From positions 1 to 6,384 of the forward strand of contig CALYZR010000040.1 in assembly GCA_945610215.1 (NCBI GenBank): DNA of 6,384 nt, in the 5' to 3' direction. Source of the DNA: an uncultured Clostridium sp. (lineage in GTDB: Bacteria > Bacillota > Clostridia > TANB77 > CAG-508). The position numbers were made by a program, and so were the translations under genes. This document shows positions 1 to 6,095 of this stretch, in pieces. How positions within the stretch are numbered: position 1 is the first letter of the stretch; each line of letters opens with the position of its first letter. The notes under the pieces were generated by a model that was not told the DNA's origin, did not search any database, and was given only the letters and a program-made list of their open reading frames with translations.

Positions 1-1734
1 GTAAAAAAAAATTAATACAAACTACCCAATTTATGGATAAAAATATGAGAAAATACATGAATGCAACAGGGCAACAGTCTATTCCAGAATATGCAAAAAC
101 AGGATTAGATATGGCAAATCTTTTCGGAGTTACTCAAAATGGAGATAAAGTGGACTATAGTAAATTCTTTTCAACAGATGACAAAGTATTATGTTTTGAT
201 GATCTAGAAAGAGCAAATGTAGATGTTATAGACATTCTTCGGATATATAAATAATTTTGTTGAGCATGATCATATAAAAACAATCATAATATGTAATGAA
301 AAAGAATTATCAACAAAATTAAAAAGTACAAATCTAGAAATGAAAACTTTTATAGCAACATATCTTCTCGACAAAGAGGGGGATTTATCTAAAACAGATA
401 AACCAATGGTAGAAAAAATACAAGATAAAATAGAATATGTATTTGATAAAGCAAATGACTATGAAAGAATAAAAGAAAAATTAATAGGTGAAACGTTTGA
501 ATATGTTCCAGAGTTTAGTTATATAATAAATGGAATATTAATGAGATACGAAAATGATCCAGAATTAATTAGATTCTTAAGAGAAAATACAAATTATATA
601 ATATCAACATTTAATAAAAGTGGAACAAGAAATTTAAGAATTTTAAAACATGCATTAAATGATTTTAAAAAGATATATGAAATGGTTAACAAATATTATC
701 CAAATACAAATTATAGAGTTTTACAAACAATGCTAATATTTACAATAGCAATATCTTTTGAAATTAAAGCAGGAAAAATAACAAAAGATAAATTTATAAA
801 CATAAAAGATAACGAAGAATATAAATCAATATTGGTATCATCAAGAGTCCTAATGGATAATAGGCAATTTTACATTAAAGAATTTGATAATAACTATTAT
901 TATAATTTTAAATCAGAATATCGTTTCTTTAAATTTATAGAAATGTATGTAAGAACAAGAATTTTTGATATGAAAACTTTTAAGAAAAATATGGAAACAA
1001 TCATAAATACAATAGATACAGAGAAACTTCCAGGGTATAAAAGATTGCTTACAGAAGAGTATTGGAAAATTTCTGATGACCAATTTCCAGGAGTAATAGA
1101 AGAAGTGATAGAGGATGTAAAAGCTGGAAATGTCAAATTATTAGATACAGTAAAATTGTTTATATATTTTACTTATTTTATAAACAAAGGATTAATAAAA
1201 TATGATATGAAAACAATAAAAACAATATTTTTTAATGGAATGAATGCAGCAGCATTAAATTCTGACTATAGTGCAAATGCGGAAAAAGAAATAGACGATA
1301 TTATAATAGGAGAAAAAACGCCAGAAATAGAAGAAGTTTTAGCACATTTCTATATGTTAAATACAACACTAAAAGATAAAATGTATATAGAAAAAGCAGA
1401 AGAAATATTTAAATGTATTCCAATGAAAATGGAAATGTTTTATGAAAGATTTGATAAAGAATGCATGGATATACCAATTTTTAAATATTATGATGCATAT
1501 CAAATGTTCCAAAGGCTTTCTTGTGCAAGTAATGAAGATATTGTAACAATAAAAGAAAAATTATTAACAAGAGCTGAAAAATATTCAAAAGAAATAGAGC
1601 CAGAAATGAAACAAATGAAGAAATTAAAACAAGTTATAGAAGATTATGTTAAAGGCAAAGAAATAGGAATAAAAATAGTTATGCTTAAAGAATTTGCAAA
1701 TGACATAGGGACTATCTTAGAAAAATATAAATAA
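1..1734 (+). CDS. KAP-like P-loop NTPase, 3' part, with a +1 frame change at about 240
   Basis: The gene enters through the left edge; its frame is open from base 3 with no start in view. The zero frame (3-254) carries an aspartate-rich Walker B motif, VLCFDDLER, at 186-212, as in KAP/STAND-like P-loop ATPases. After codon CTT (237-239) this frame reads CGG and stops at 252-254. From GGA at 241 the +1 frame continues the same domain (GYINNFVEHD, then a strand IKTIIICNE) and runs to TAA at 1732-1734, giving about 576 residues in view. The Walker A motif must lie upstream of the window. The rest is a long, charged, mostly helical C-terminal region with no recognisable catalytic motif and no clear membrane span. 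ATG 340 is not a credible start: it has no ribosome binding site and homology begins before it. KAP-type NTPases are often membrane-associated and some act in phage defence, but function here is unknown. Confidence 0.72.
237..242 (+). other. Frame-change site 1: CTT C|GGA in the NTPase gene
   Basis: Zero-frame codons are GAC ATT CTT CGG ATA TAT AAA TAA. Skipping the C at 240 gives CTT GGA TAT ATA AAT, restoring the conserved run D-I-L-G-Y-I-N-N downstream of Walker B. The net change is one extra base, placed just before a GGA glycine codon. It could be a real mutation, a sequencing error, or a +1 recoding site at CGG. Confidence 0.8.
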
Positions 1735-1738
1735 CTAT

Positions 1739-1745
1739 AAGGAGG
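1739..1745 (+). promoter_or_regulatory. Ribosome binding site of the beta-helix gene
   Basis: AAGGAGG lies 5 bases before ATG 1751 and directly follows the NTPase stop, so the start is well fixed and translation from an upstream transcript is likely. Confidence 0.85.
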
Positions 1746-1750
1746 ATAAA

Positions 1751-2461
1751 ATGGAGGAACTAGAATTAGATTACTATTTTAAAGAAATGAATGAATTTAG
1801 ATTTAAAGATGTATTTAAAGATTGCAAATATCCATGGGAAGCATTAAAAAATATAAATAATTATATAAAAGAATTTATGAATAATGAAAACATGCAAATT
1901 AATAAAGCTGATGTTGGGGAGTTTTGTTCAATAGAAGGACCATATTTTATAGATGAAGGAACTAAAATACATGCGAATGTAACAATACAAGGACCTGTAT
2001 TAATTGGAAAAAATGTAGAAATTCAATCAGGAGCTTTAATAAGACCAGGTTCAATAATAGGAGATAATTGTTGTGTAGGACACGCATCAGAAGTAAAACA
2101 TTGTATATTACAAAACAAATCAAAAGTTGCAAGTCTAGCTTTTGTTGGAGACACTATTCTTGGCAAATCAACAAGAATAGGAAGTGGGACAATACTTGCA
2201 AATAGAAGATTTGATCAAGCTAATATAAAAGTAAAATTAGATGGTAAAGTAATAGATACTGGTTTAGATTTCTTTGGAAGTATAATAGGAGATAGCTCAA
2301 GGACGGGAGCAAATTCCACAGCTGTACCAGGAACATTTATAGGACCATACACATGGATACTTCCTACAGTTCAAGTAAGAGGATTTGTTCCTGCAGAAAA
2401 AAGAATATTTCCAAAAGTAGAATATATGATAACAGAAAATCCCAAAGTGGAATTAAAATAA
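1751..2461 (+). CDS. Left-handed beta-helix protein, GlmU C-terminal/acyltransferase-like
   Basis: A 236-residue protein. Residues 1-50 are helical and charged. Residues 55-215 hold hexapeptide-type repeats (I/V-G-x-x-x-x, as in VLIGKN, IIGDNC, ILGKST, RIGSGT, IIGDSS), which form a left-handed parallel beta-helix. The order of motifs (RPGSIIG at 98-104, HASEVKH at 111-117, VGDTILG at 132-138, GTILANRRFD at 146-155) follows the acetyltransferase half of GlmU and the C-terminal domain of sugar-1-phosphate nucleotidyltransferases, but there is no N-terminal nucleotidyltransferase domain. At the place of the GlmU catalytic histidine (K-x-x-H-L-x-Y-x-G-D) this protein has Ser128 (KVASLAFVGD), so acetyltransfer by the GlmU mechanism is doubtful. 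It starts 16 bases after the NTPase stop and ends at a terminator, so it probably shares a transcript with that gene. The substrate is unknown. Confidence 0.8.
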   Translation: MEELELDYYFKEMNEFRFKDVFKDCKYPWEALKNINNYIKEFMNNENMQINKADVGEFCSIEGPYFIDEGTKIHANVTIQGPVLIGKNVEIQSGALIRPGSIIGDNCCVGHASEVKHCILQNKSKVASLAFVGDTILGKSTRIGSGTILANRRFDQANIKVKLDGKVIDTGLDFFGSIIGDSSRTGANSTAVPGTFIGPYTWILPTVQVRGFVPAEKRIFPKVEYMITENPKVELK

Positions 2462-2490
2462 AAGTAGAGGTTGTCTCAAAATAGAAACAT

Positions 2491-2526
2491 AAAGAGAAAT
2501 TCTTAATTTAAGAATTTCTCTTTTTT
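2491..2526 (+). terminator. Rho-independent terminator after the beta-helix gene
   Basis: A near-perfect inverted repeat, AAAGAGAAATTCTTAA (2491-2506) against TTAAGAATTTCTCTTT (2508-2523), continues into a T run (2521-2526). It lies 30 bases after the stop at 2461 and separates the upstream pair of genes from the sporulation cluster. Because of its palindromic form it could also act on the other strand. Confidence 0.85.
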
Positions 2527-2550
2527 CGATAAAACTTCCTAAAATTCATT

Positions 2551-2577
2551 GAAGGAAAAAATTTCCAAAAACCGTAT
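2551..2577 (+). promoter_or_regulatory. Possible sigma-H promoter of the spoIIA operon
   Basis: GAAGGAAAA at 2551-2559 fits the sigma-H -35 consensus RnAGGAwWW at every position. After 11 bases, ACCGTAT (2571-2577) fits the -10 consensus RnnGAAT except for one base (T for A). Sigma-H drives spoIIA in Bacillus subtilis, so the match is expected in context. In AT-rich DNA such matches are cheap, and no Spo0A box stands out. Confidence 0.4.
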
Positions 2578-2604
2578 ATATATTGTGTAAGAGAATATAG
2601 AAGG

Positions 2605-2678
2605 TTGACATCACCAGATGCCAAGTAGGGACATTGCTCTCAAACGAAGACTATCTTCGAAGAAAGCTTTGTCCCTAT
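2605..2678 (+). other. Structured 5' leader of spoIIAA: two adjacent hairpins
   Basis: Hairpin 1 (2605-2624) pairs TTG with CAA and CATC with GATG around loop ACCA, with one A/C mismatch. Hairpin 2 (2626-2677) has an outer stem TAGGGACA/TGTCCCTA, a middle stem of five pairs with one C/A mismatch, and a terminal stem CGAAGA/TCTTCG closed by CTA. It ends 9 bases before the spoIIAA ribosome binding site. I do not recognise a known riboswitch class. This stretch also contains an open frame without a credible start, so it is best read as untranslated leader. Confidence 0.5.
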
Positions 2679-2686
2679 ACATTAGA

Positions 2687-2694
2687 AAAGGAGG
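2687..2694 (+). promoter_or_regulatory. Ribosome binding site that fixes the spoIIAA start
   Basis: AAAGGAGG lies 8 bases before ATG 2703. It favours that start over the upstream in-frame TTG at 2634, which falls inside the leader hairpin. Confidence 0.85.
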
Positions 2695-2702
2695 AAATAC
2701 AG

Positions 2703-3051
2703 ATGATAAGTGAATATAAAAAGTTGGACAAGTTATTAATTTTGAAAATAACAGAAGAGATTGATCATCATACAAGTGAAAAAATAAGAAAGAGAGCAGA
2801 TTATGAAATACAAATACATATACCCAAAAAAGTGATTTTTGATTTTGAAAAAGTTACGTTTATGGATAGTAGTGGAATAGGAATGATAATAGGAAGATAT
2901 AAATTAGTAACTATGTTCCGGAGGAACAGTATCATTAATTAATGTTAAACCAACAGTGAAAAAAGTATTAGAAATGTCAGGAGTTCTTAAATTAATACCA
3001 ATAGAAGAAAATGAAAATATAGGAGGAAATGATTTTGAAGAATGTGTATGA
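2703..3051 (+). CDS. spoIIAA: Anti-sigma-F factor antagonist SpoIIAA, with a +1 frame change at about 2919
   Basis: A small cytosolic STAS-domain protein that, when unphosphorylated, binds SpoIIAB and frees sigma-F in the forespore. With the frame joined it is 115 residues, the usual family length. Recognisable parts are [12 protein letters not shown] (18-29), the strand KVIFDFEKV (43-51), and the phosphorylation loop MDSSGIG (54-60), where Ser56 matches the B. subtilis phosphoserine (Ser58), followed by GRYK. The zero frame reads ATG TTC CGG AGG and stops at 2940-2942, giving only 79 residues. From GGA at 2920 the +1 frame gives [20 protein letters not shown], the conserved C-terminal third, to TGA at 3049-3051. 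Unless the frame is joined, 43 residues are lost. The end overlaps the start of spoIIAB, indicating translational coupling. All downstream operon genes are intact, which argues against simple decay. Confidence 0.88.
2916..2922 (+). other. Frame-change site 2: TTC C|GGA in spoIIAA
   Basis: Zero-frame ATG TTC CGG AGG AAC leads to TAA seven codons after CGG. Dropping one C gives ATG TTC GGA GGA ACA, which restores the M-F-G-G-T run of the STAS fold. As at site 1, the extra base is a C directly before a GGA glycine codon, and the zero-frame codon formed is CGG. Confidence 0.85.
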
Positions 3052-3490
3052 TAATGAAATGAAATTAGAATTTTCAAGTAAATCTAGTAATGAGGCTTTT
3101 GCAAGAATTGCTGTAGCAGCATTTGCTGCACAGTTAGATCCTACAATAGAAGAATTAGCAGATATAAAAACGGCAGTTTCAGAAGCAGTAACAAATTGCA
3201 TAATACATGGATATGAAGAACAAGAGGGAATAATAAAAATAGAGTGTAGATTATTTGCAAATTCAATAGAGATAATAATATCAGATGAAGGAAAAGGAAT
3301 TGAAGATATAAATAAAGCCAAAGAACCACTATATACTTCGAAACCTAATTTAGAAAGATCAGGTATGGGTTTTACAATAATGGAAAGCTTTATGGATGAG
3401 ATGAAAGTCGAATCTATTTTGGGAATAGGAACAAAAATAACAATGAAAAAAATATTAGAACAACAAAGGAGCGATTTATGTACGAAATAG
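3029..3490 (+). CDS. spoIIAB: Anti-sigma-F factor/serine kinase SpoIIAB
   Basis: A GHKL-fold protein that binds and inhibits sigma-F in its ATP form and phosphorylates SpoIIAA. In 153-residue numbering it shows the N box with Glu52 and Asn56 ([13 protein letters not shown]), the G1 box DEGKG at 86-90, the TSKP lid region at 103-106, and the G2 box SGMGFTIM at 111-118. Arg26 matches the partner-contact arginine in NESFAR-type N-termini. Length and order match the family. AGGAGG at 3021-3026 lies only 2 bases from ATG 3029 but 8 bases from the in-frame TTG at 3035, so the real protein may begin two codons later ([13 protein letters not shown], close to B. subtilis MKNEM). The 5' end overlaps spoIIAA and the 3' end overlaps sigF by 13 bases, a tightly coupled module that would keep the three proteins in proportion. 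Confidence 0.95.
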   Translation: MILKNVYDNEMKLEFSSKSSNEAFARIAVAAFAAQLDPTIEELADIKTAVSEAVTNCIIHGYEEQEGIIKIECRLFANSIEIIISDEGKGIEDINKAKEPLYTSKPNLERSGMGFTIMESFMDEMKVESILGIGTKITMKKILEQQRSDLCTK

Positions 3491-4197
3491 ATTCAGAAGA
3501 AATTTTAAGAGCGCAAAACAATGATAAAGATGCTATGACAAAAATAATTAAAATAAATTCTGGATTAATATGGAGTATAGTAAAAAGATTTTTAGGAAGA
3601 GGATATGATAAAGAAGAATTAGAACAAATTGCTTATATAGGATTTATAAAAGCAATAAAAGGATTTGATGTTTCATTAGATTTTAAATTATCTACATATG
3701 CTGTTCCTTATATAATAGGAGAAATAAAAAGATTTATAAGAGATGATGGAGCAATAAAAGTAAGTAGAAGCATAAAAGAATTATCTGCAAAGATAGGACA
3801 ACTTCAAAGAGAGTATCTTATAAAAAAAGGTAAAGAAATTACAATAGAAGAACTTTCTAAAAAATTAAGTGCAGAAAAAGAAGATATTGTACTGGCATTA
3901 GAGTCACAAAAAAGTATTGAATCAATAGACAAAAATGTATATGAGGATGAAAGTGGAGAAAGTAAAATATCTAAGATATCTAATCAAAAAGATGAAACAA
4001 ATATTTTGATAGATAAGTTATGTATAGAAGAATTAATAAATAAACTTGAAATAAGAGATAAAAAAATTATTTTACTTAGATATTATAAAGGTAAAACACA
4101 AACAGAAGTAGCAAAATTATTAGGAATAACACAAGTTCAAGTTTCAAGATTAGAAAAAAGAATATTAAACGAAATGAGAGAGAAAATAATAAGTTAG
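3478..4197 (+). CDS. sigF: RNA polymerase sporulation sigma factor sigma-F
   Basis: This 239-residue sigma-70-family factor directs the first forespore-specific transcription. Region 2 is clear: [20 protein letters not shown] (45-64), then [21 protein letters not shown] (69-89), the core-binding and -10 melting segments typical of sigma-F/sigma-[15 protein letters not shown] (89-102) begins region 3. Region 4 (about 185-232) ends in a helix-turn-helix, [21 protein letters not shown] (208-228), that reads the -35 element. A ribosome binding site AAAGGAG at 3465-3471 lies inside the end of spoIIAB, 6 bases before ATG. Position after spoIIAA and spoIIAB separates it from the paralogous sigma-G, which is usually next to spoIIG genes. 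Activity should be held by SpoIIAB until SpoIIAA is dephosphorylated by SpoIIE, which is not in the window. Confidence 0.96.
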   Translation: MYEIDSEEILRAQNNDKDAMTKIIKINSGLIWSIVKRFLGRGYDKEELEQIAYIGFIKAIKGFDVSLDFKLSTYAVPYIIGEIKRFIRDDGAIKVSRSIKELSAKIGQLQREYLIKKGKEITIEELSKKLSAEKEDIVLALESQKSIESIDKNVYEDESGESKISKISNQKDETNILIDKLCIEELINKLEIRDKKIILLRYYKGKTQTEVAKLLGITQVQVSRLEKRILNEMREKIIS

Positions 4198-4198
4198 T

Positions 4199-4204
4199 AA
4201 GGTG
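4199..4204 (+). promoter_or_regulatory. Ribosome binding site of spoIID
   Basis: AAGGTG starts just after the sigF stop and lies 5 bases before ATG 4210. It is weaker than the AGGAGG sites elsewhere in the cluster. Confidence 0.6.
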
Positions 4205-4209
4205 TAAAA

Positions 4210-5205
4210 ATGAAAAAAATAATAATATATATTATTTCTTTTGTTTTAATCTGTTTTATAATTCCGATTATATTTACTAATAACTTTAAAATAAAAGAAG
4301 TTAAGGCAGATAATAAAGAAGAAATTAAAAATGATGAAAACATGTCATATGACTATGGAAAATATAATAAGGTAAAATTACTTCATAGCAGTACAGGTGA
4401 GATAGAAGAATTGGATTTGGATGAATATTTATATGGAGTGGTATCGAGCGAAATGCCTGCAAGCTTTGAACAAGAGGCGTTAAAAGCTCAAGCAATTGTT
4501 GCAAGAACATATACAATATATAAAATTGTAAATAAAGACAAACATGAAGATGCAGATATTTGTGATGATTCTAAATGTTGCCAAGCATGGATTTCAAAGG
4601 AAGCAAGATTTGAAAAATGGAACGAAAATGAGAGAGAAGAAAATTGGACTAAAATTGTAGATGCAGTAGATAGTACAAAAGGAAAGATTATAACATATGA
4701 AGGAAAACCAATTAATGCGCTTTTTCATTCAAATAGTGGAGGAAAAACAGAAGTTGTAAGTAGTGTTTGGGGAGGAAAAGATGAACCATATTTACAATCT
4801 GTAGAGACAAGTGGAGAAAGTAATTATAGTCAATATAGCTCAGAAGTAAATATAACAAAAAATGAATTTATAGAAAAAGTAAAGCAGTATCATAGTAATT
4901 TGGAGATAGATTTTTCGAAGGAAAAACAGATTGAAGTACTTGAATACACAGAGGGACAAAGGATAAAAACAATAAAAATAGGAAATTTAGAGTTGTCTGG
5001 CACAGAAATAAGAAATATATTTGGACTAAAATCAGCAAAATTTGAAATAAATGTAGAAGGTGAAAATATAAAATTTAATGTACTTGGCTATGGACACGGA
5101 GTAGGAATGAGTCAAACTGGCGCAGACAGTATGGCAAAGGAAGGAAAGAATTACGAAGAAATAATAAAACATTATTATACAGGTGTGGAAATAGTAAATC
5201 TTTAA
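4210..5205 (+). CDS. spoIID: Stage II sporulation protein D, peptidoglycan lytic transglycosylase
   Basis: A membrane-anchored enzyme of the engulfment complex (with SpoIIM and SpoIIP) that cleaves denuded glycan strands. Of 331 residues, 4-23 form an N-terminal membrane anchor (IIIYIISFVLICFIIPIIFT). The SpoIID/LytB domain begins near residue 54. YLYGVVSSEMPASF (73-86) carries Glu81, the expected catalytic acid, followed by EALKAQAIVARTY. Residues 112-124 (HEDADICDDSKCC) match the zinc site of clostridial SpoIID, with His112, Cys118, Cys123 and Cys124. FHSNSGGKT (172-180) and YGHGVGMSQ (294-302) are further family signatures. It begins 12 bases after sigF, so it is likely transcribed with the spoIIA operon. 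In B. subtilis spoIID is separate and sigma-E controlled. GAATATT at 4160-4166 fits a sigma-E -35, but no good -10 follows. Confidence 0.95.
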   Translation: MKKIIIYIISFVLICFIIPIIFTNNFKIKEVKADNKEEIKNDENMSYDYGKYNKVKLLHSSTGEIEELDLDEYLYGVVSSEMPASFEQEALKAQAIVARTYTIYKIVNKDKHEDADICDDSKCCQAWISKEARFEKWNENEREENWTKIVDAVDSTKGKIITYEGKPINALFHSNSGGKTEVVSSVWGGKDEPYLQSVETSGESNYSQYSSEVNITKNEFIEKVKQYHSNLEIDFSKEKQIEVLEYTEGQRIKTIKIGNLELSGTEIRNIFGLKSAKFEINVEGENIKFNVLGYGHGVGMSQTGADSMAKEGKNYEEIIKHYYTGVEIVNL

Positions 5206-5207
5206 AT

Positions 5208-5235
5208 GAATAAATTTCAAAAATAAGGAAATAAT
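5208..5235 (+). promoter_or_regulatory. Possible sigma-F promoter of spoIIQ
   Basis: GAATA (5208-5212) fits four of five positions of the sigma-F/G -35 GYWTA. After 14 bases, GGAAATAATC (5227-5236) fits the -10 GGnrAnAMTw at all but the last base. It sits in the only sizeable gap of the cluster and would start RNA near 5242, with ATG at 5267. spoIIQ is a sigma-F gene in B. subtilis, so the site makes biological sense. Confidence 0.5.
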
Positions 5236-5254
5236 CTTACTAATGATAAATATA

Positions 5255-5260
5255 AGGAGG
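5255..5260 (+). promoter_or_regulatory. Ribosome binding site that fixes the spoIIQ start
   Basis: AGGAGG lies 6 bases before ATG 5267. The in-frame ATG at 5243 lies upstream of this site, has no site of its own, and is rejected as the start. Confidence 0.9.
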
Positions 5261-5266
5261 CATGTA

Positions 5267-6064
5267 ATGAGAAGAGGAAGAAGAGAACTAAGACAGAAAA
5301 ATTATTCTAGAAATTTACTATTTTTAGGTGGAGGTTTTTTATTACTAATAATACTTATTTTTGTTATAACGTTGGTTATATATAATAACAAATTAAAAAA
5401 CTCAACATATAGCACATTAACAGCAGAAAAAATTGCAGAACTTGTACCAAATGAAATTGAAGGTAGTGATGAAAAAATAGAACAAGCAAGTACAGATATA
5501 GGAAAGACAATAGAAGATGCAATAAATACAATGGAGAAAAATATAGAAGAAAAAGAAAGTGAAAACAAGATAGAAGAAGTAAACACAGAAAATATTGCTA
5601 GCACACAAATAATAACTGAAAAAACTACTAATAACGAGGAACCAATAGTAACTAAAGATCCAGAATTTTCAATTCCAGTAGAAGGCGAAATTATGAGAGA
5701 TTTTGCAAAGGATACATTAATATATTCAGAGACGTTAGACGAATGGCTTACTCATTTAGGAATAGATATAAAGGCAGATAGAACAACAGTAGTAAAATCA
5801 GCAGAAAAGGGAAAAATAACTGCAATAAAAAATGATCCAAGATATGGACTTACAGTAATAATAGAACATGTAAATGGATTTAAAACCGTATATTCTAATT
5901 TACTTACGACAGAATTTGTATCAGAAGGAGAAGAAGTAGAAAAAGGACAAAGCATTGGAACTGTTGGAAATTCTGCATCATTTGAAATATGTGATGAGCC
6001 ACATCTGCATTTTGAAATTTTAAAAGATGATGTAAATGTAGATCCAACAATTTATTGTAAGTGA
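5267..6064 (+). CDS. spoIIQ: SpoIIQ-type forespore membrane protein with M23 (LytM) domain
   Basis: A 265-residue protein. The N-terminus is short and arginine-rich (1-15), followed by one membrane span at about 17-39, an acidic linker (about 60-130) rich in Glu and Asn, and a LytM/M23 domain at about 133-262. The fold begins at FSIPVEGEIMRDF and ends with DPTIYC. Zinc-ligand motifs are present: HLGID (His163, Asp167) and HLH (His246, His248). B. subtilis SpoIIQ has lost the first of these, while clostridial forms keep it. The second active-site His of LytM enzymes (Y-x-H-L) is Asn211 here (YSNL), so catalysis is uncertain. SpoIIQ faces the intermembrane space from the forespore and pairs with SpoIIIAH in engulfment and the feeding channel. 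It follows spoIID by 61 bases, as in the spoIID-spoIIQ pair of Clostridioides difficile. A generic M23 peptidase is the alternative reading. Confidence 0.85.
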   Translation: MRRGRRELRQKNYSRNLLFLGGGFLLLIILIFVITLVIYNNKLKNSTYSTLTAEKIAELVPNEIEGSDEKIEQASTDIGKTIEDAINTMEKNIEEKESENKIEEVNTENIASTQIITEKTTNNEEPIVTKDPEFSIPVEGEIMRDFAKDTLIYSETLDEWLTHLGIDIKADRTTVVKSAEKGKITAIKNDPRYGLTVIIEHVNGFKTVYSNLLTTEFVSEGEEVEKGQSIGTVGNSASFEICDEPHLHFEILKDDVNVDPTIYCK

Positions 6065-6095
6065 GAAAAAAGGGAAGAGCCCTTTTTTCTCACTT
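6059..6095 (+). terminator. Terminator at the end of the sporulation cluster
   Basis: A perfect 16-base-pair stem, AAGTGAGAAAAAAGGG (6059-6074) and its complement (6080-6095), closes on loop AAGAG. The inner GGG/CCC is flanked by A6 and T6, the usual A-tract/T-tract form of intrinsic terminators. It starts inside the last sense codon of spoIIQ. Confidence 0.85.

Noticed and set aside
900..1136. Minus-strand open frames inside the NTPase, spoIIAB, spoIID and spoIIQ genes
   Set aside because: They lie opposite well-supported genes, lack ribosome binding sites and give low-complexity Phe/Leu/Ile/Ser-rich products typical of antisense AT-rich DNA.
340..1734. Separate gene starting at ATG 340
   Set aside because: No ribosome binding site precedes it, and the same frame upstream (241-339) continues the P-loop domain begun in the zero frame. 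It is the second part of one gene.
2466..2484. Transposon-like end (GAGGTTGTCTCAAAAT) after the beta-helix gene
   Set aside because: It looks like some insertion-element termini, but I find no inverted partner, target duplication or transposase in the window.
2605..2633. Sigma-A promoter from TTGACA at 2605-2610
   Set aside because: No TATAAT-like hexamer at 16-18 bases; the spot holds AGGGACA, part of the hairpin stem.
2634..2702. Longer spoIIAA from TTG 2634
   Set aside because: The extension falls in the leader hairpin, has no ribosome binding site and does not resemble SpoIIAA N-termini. AAAGGAGG correctly serves ATG 2703.
4160..4188. Sigma-E promoter for spoIID within the end of sigF
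   Set aside because: GAATATT fits the -35, but the best -10 candidates match only about five of eight positions, which is weak in AT-rich DNA.
5243..5266. Longer spoIIQ from ATG 5243
   Set aside because: The strong AGGAGG at 5255-5260 lies inside this extension and serves ATG 5267.
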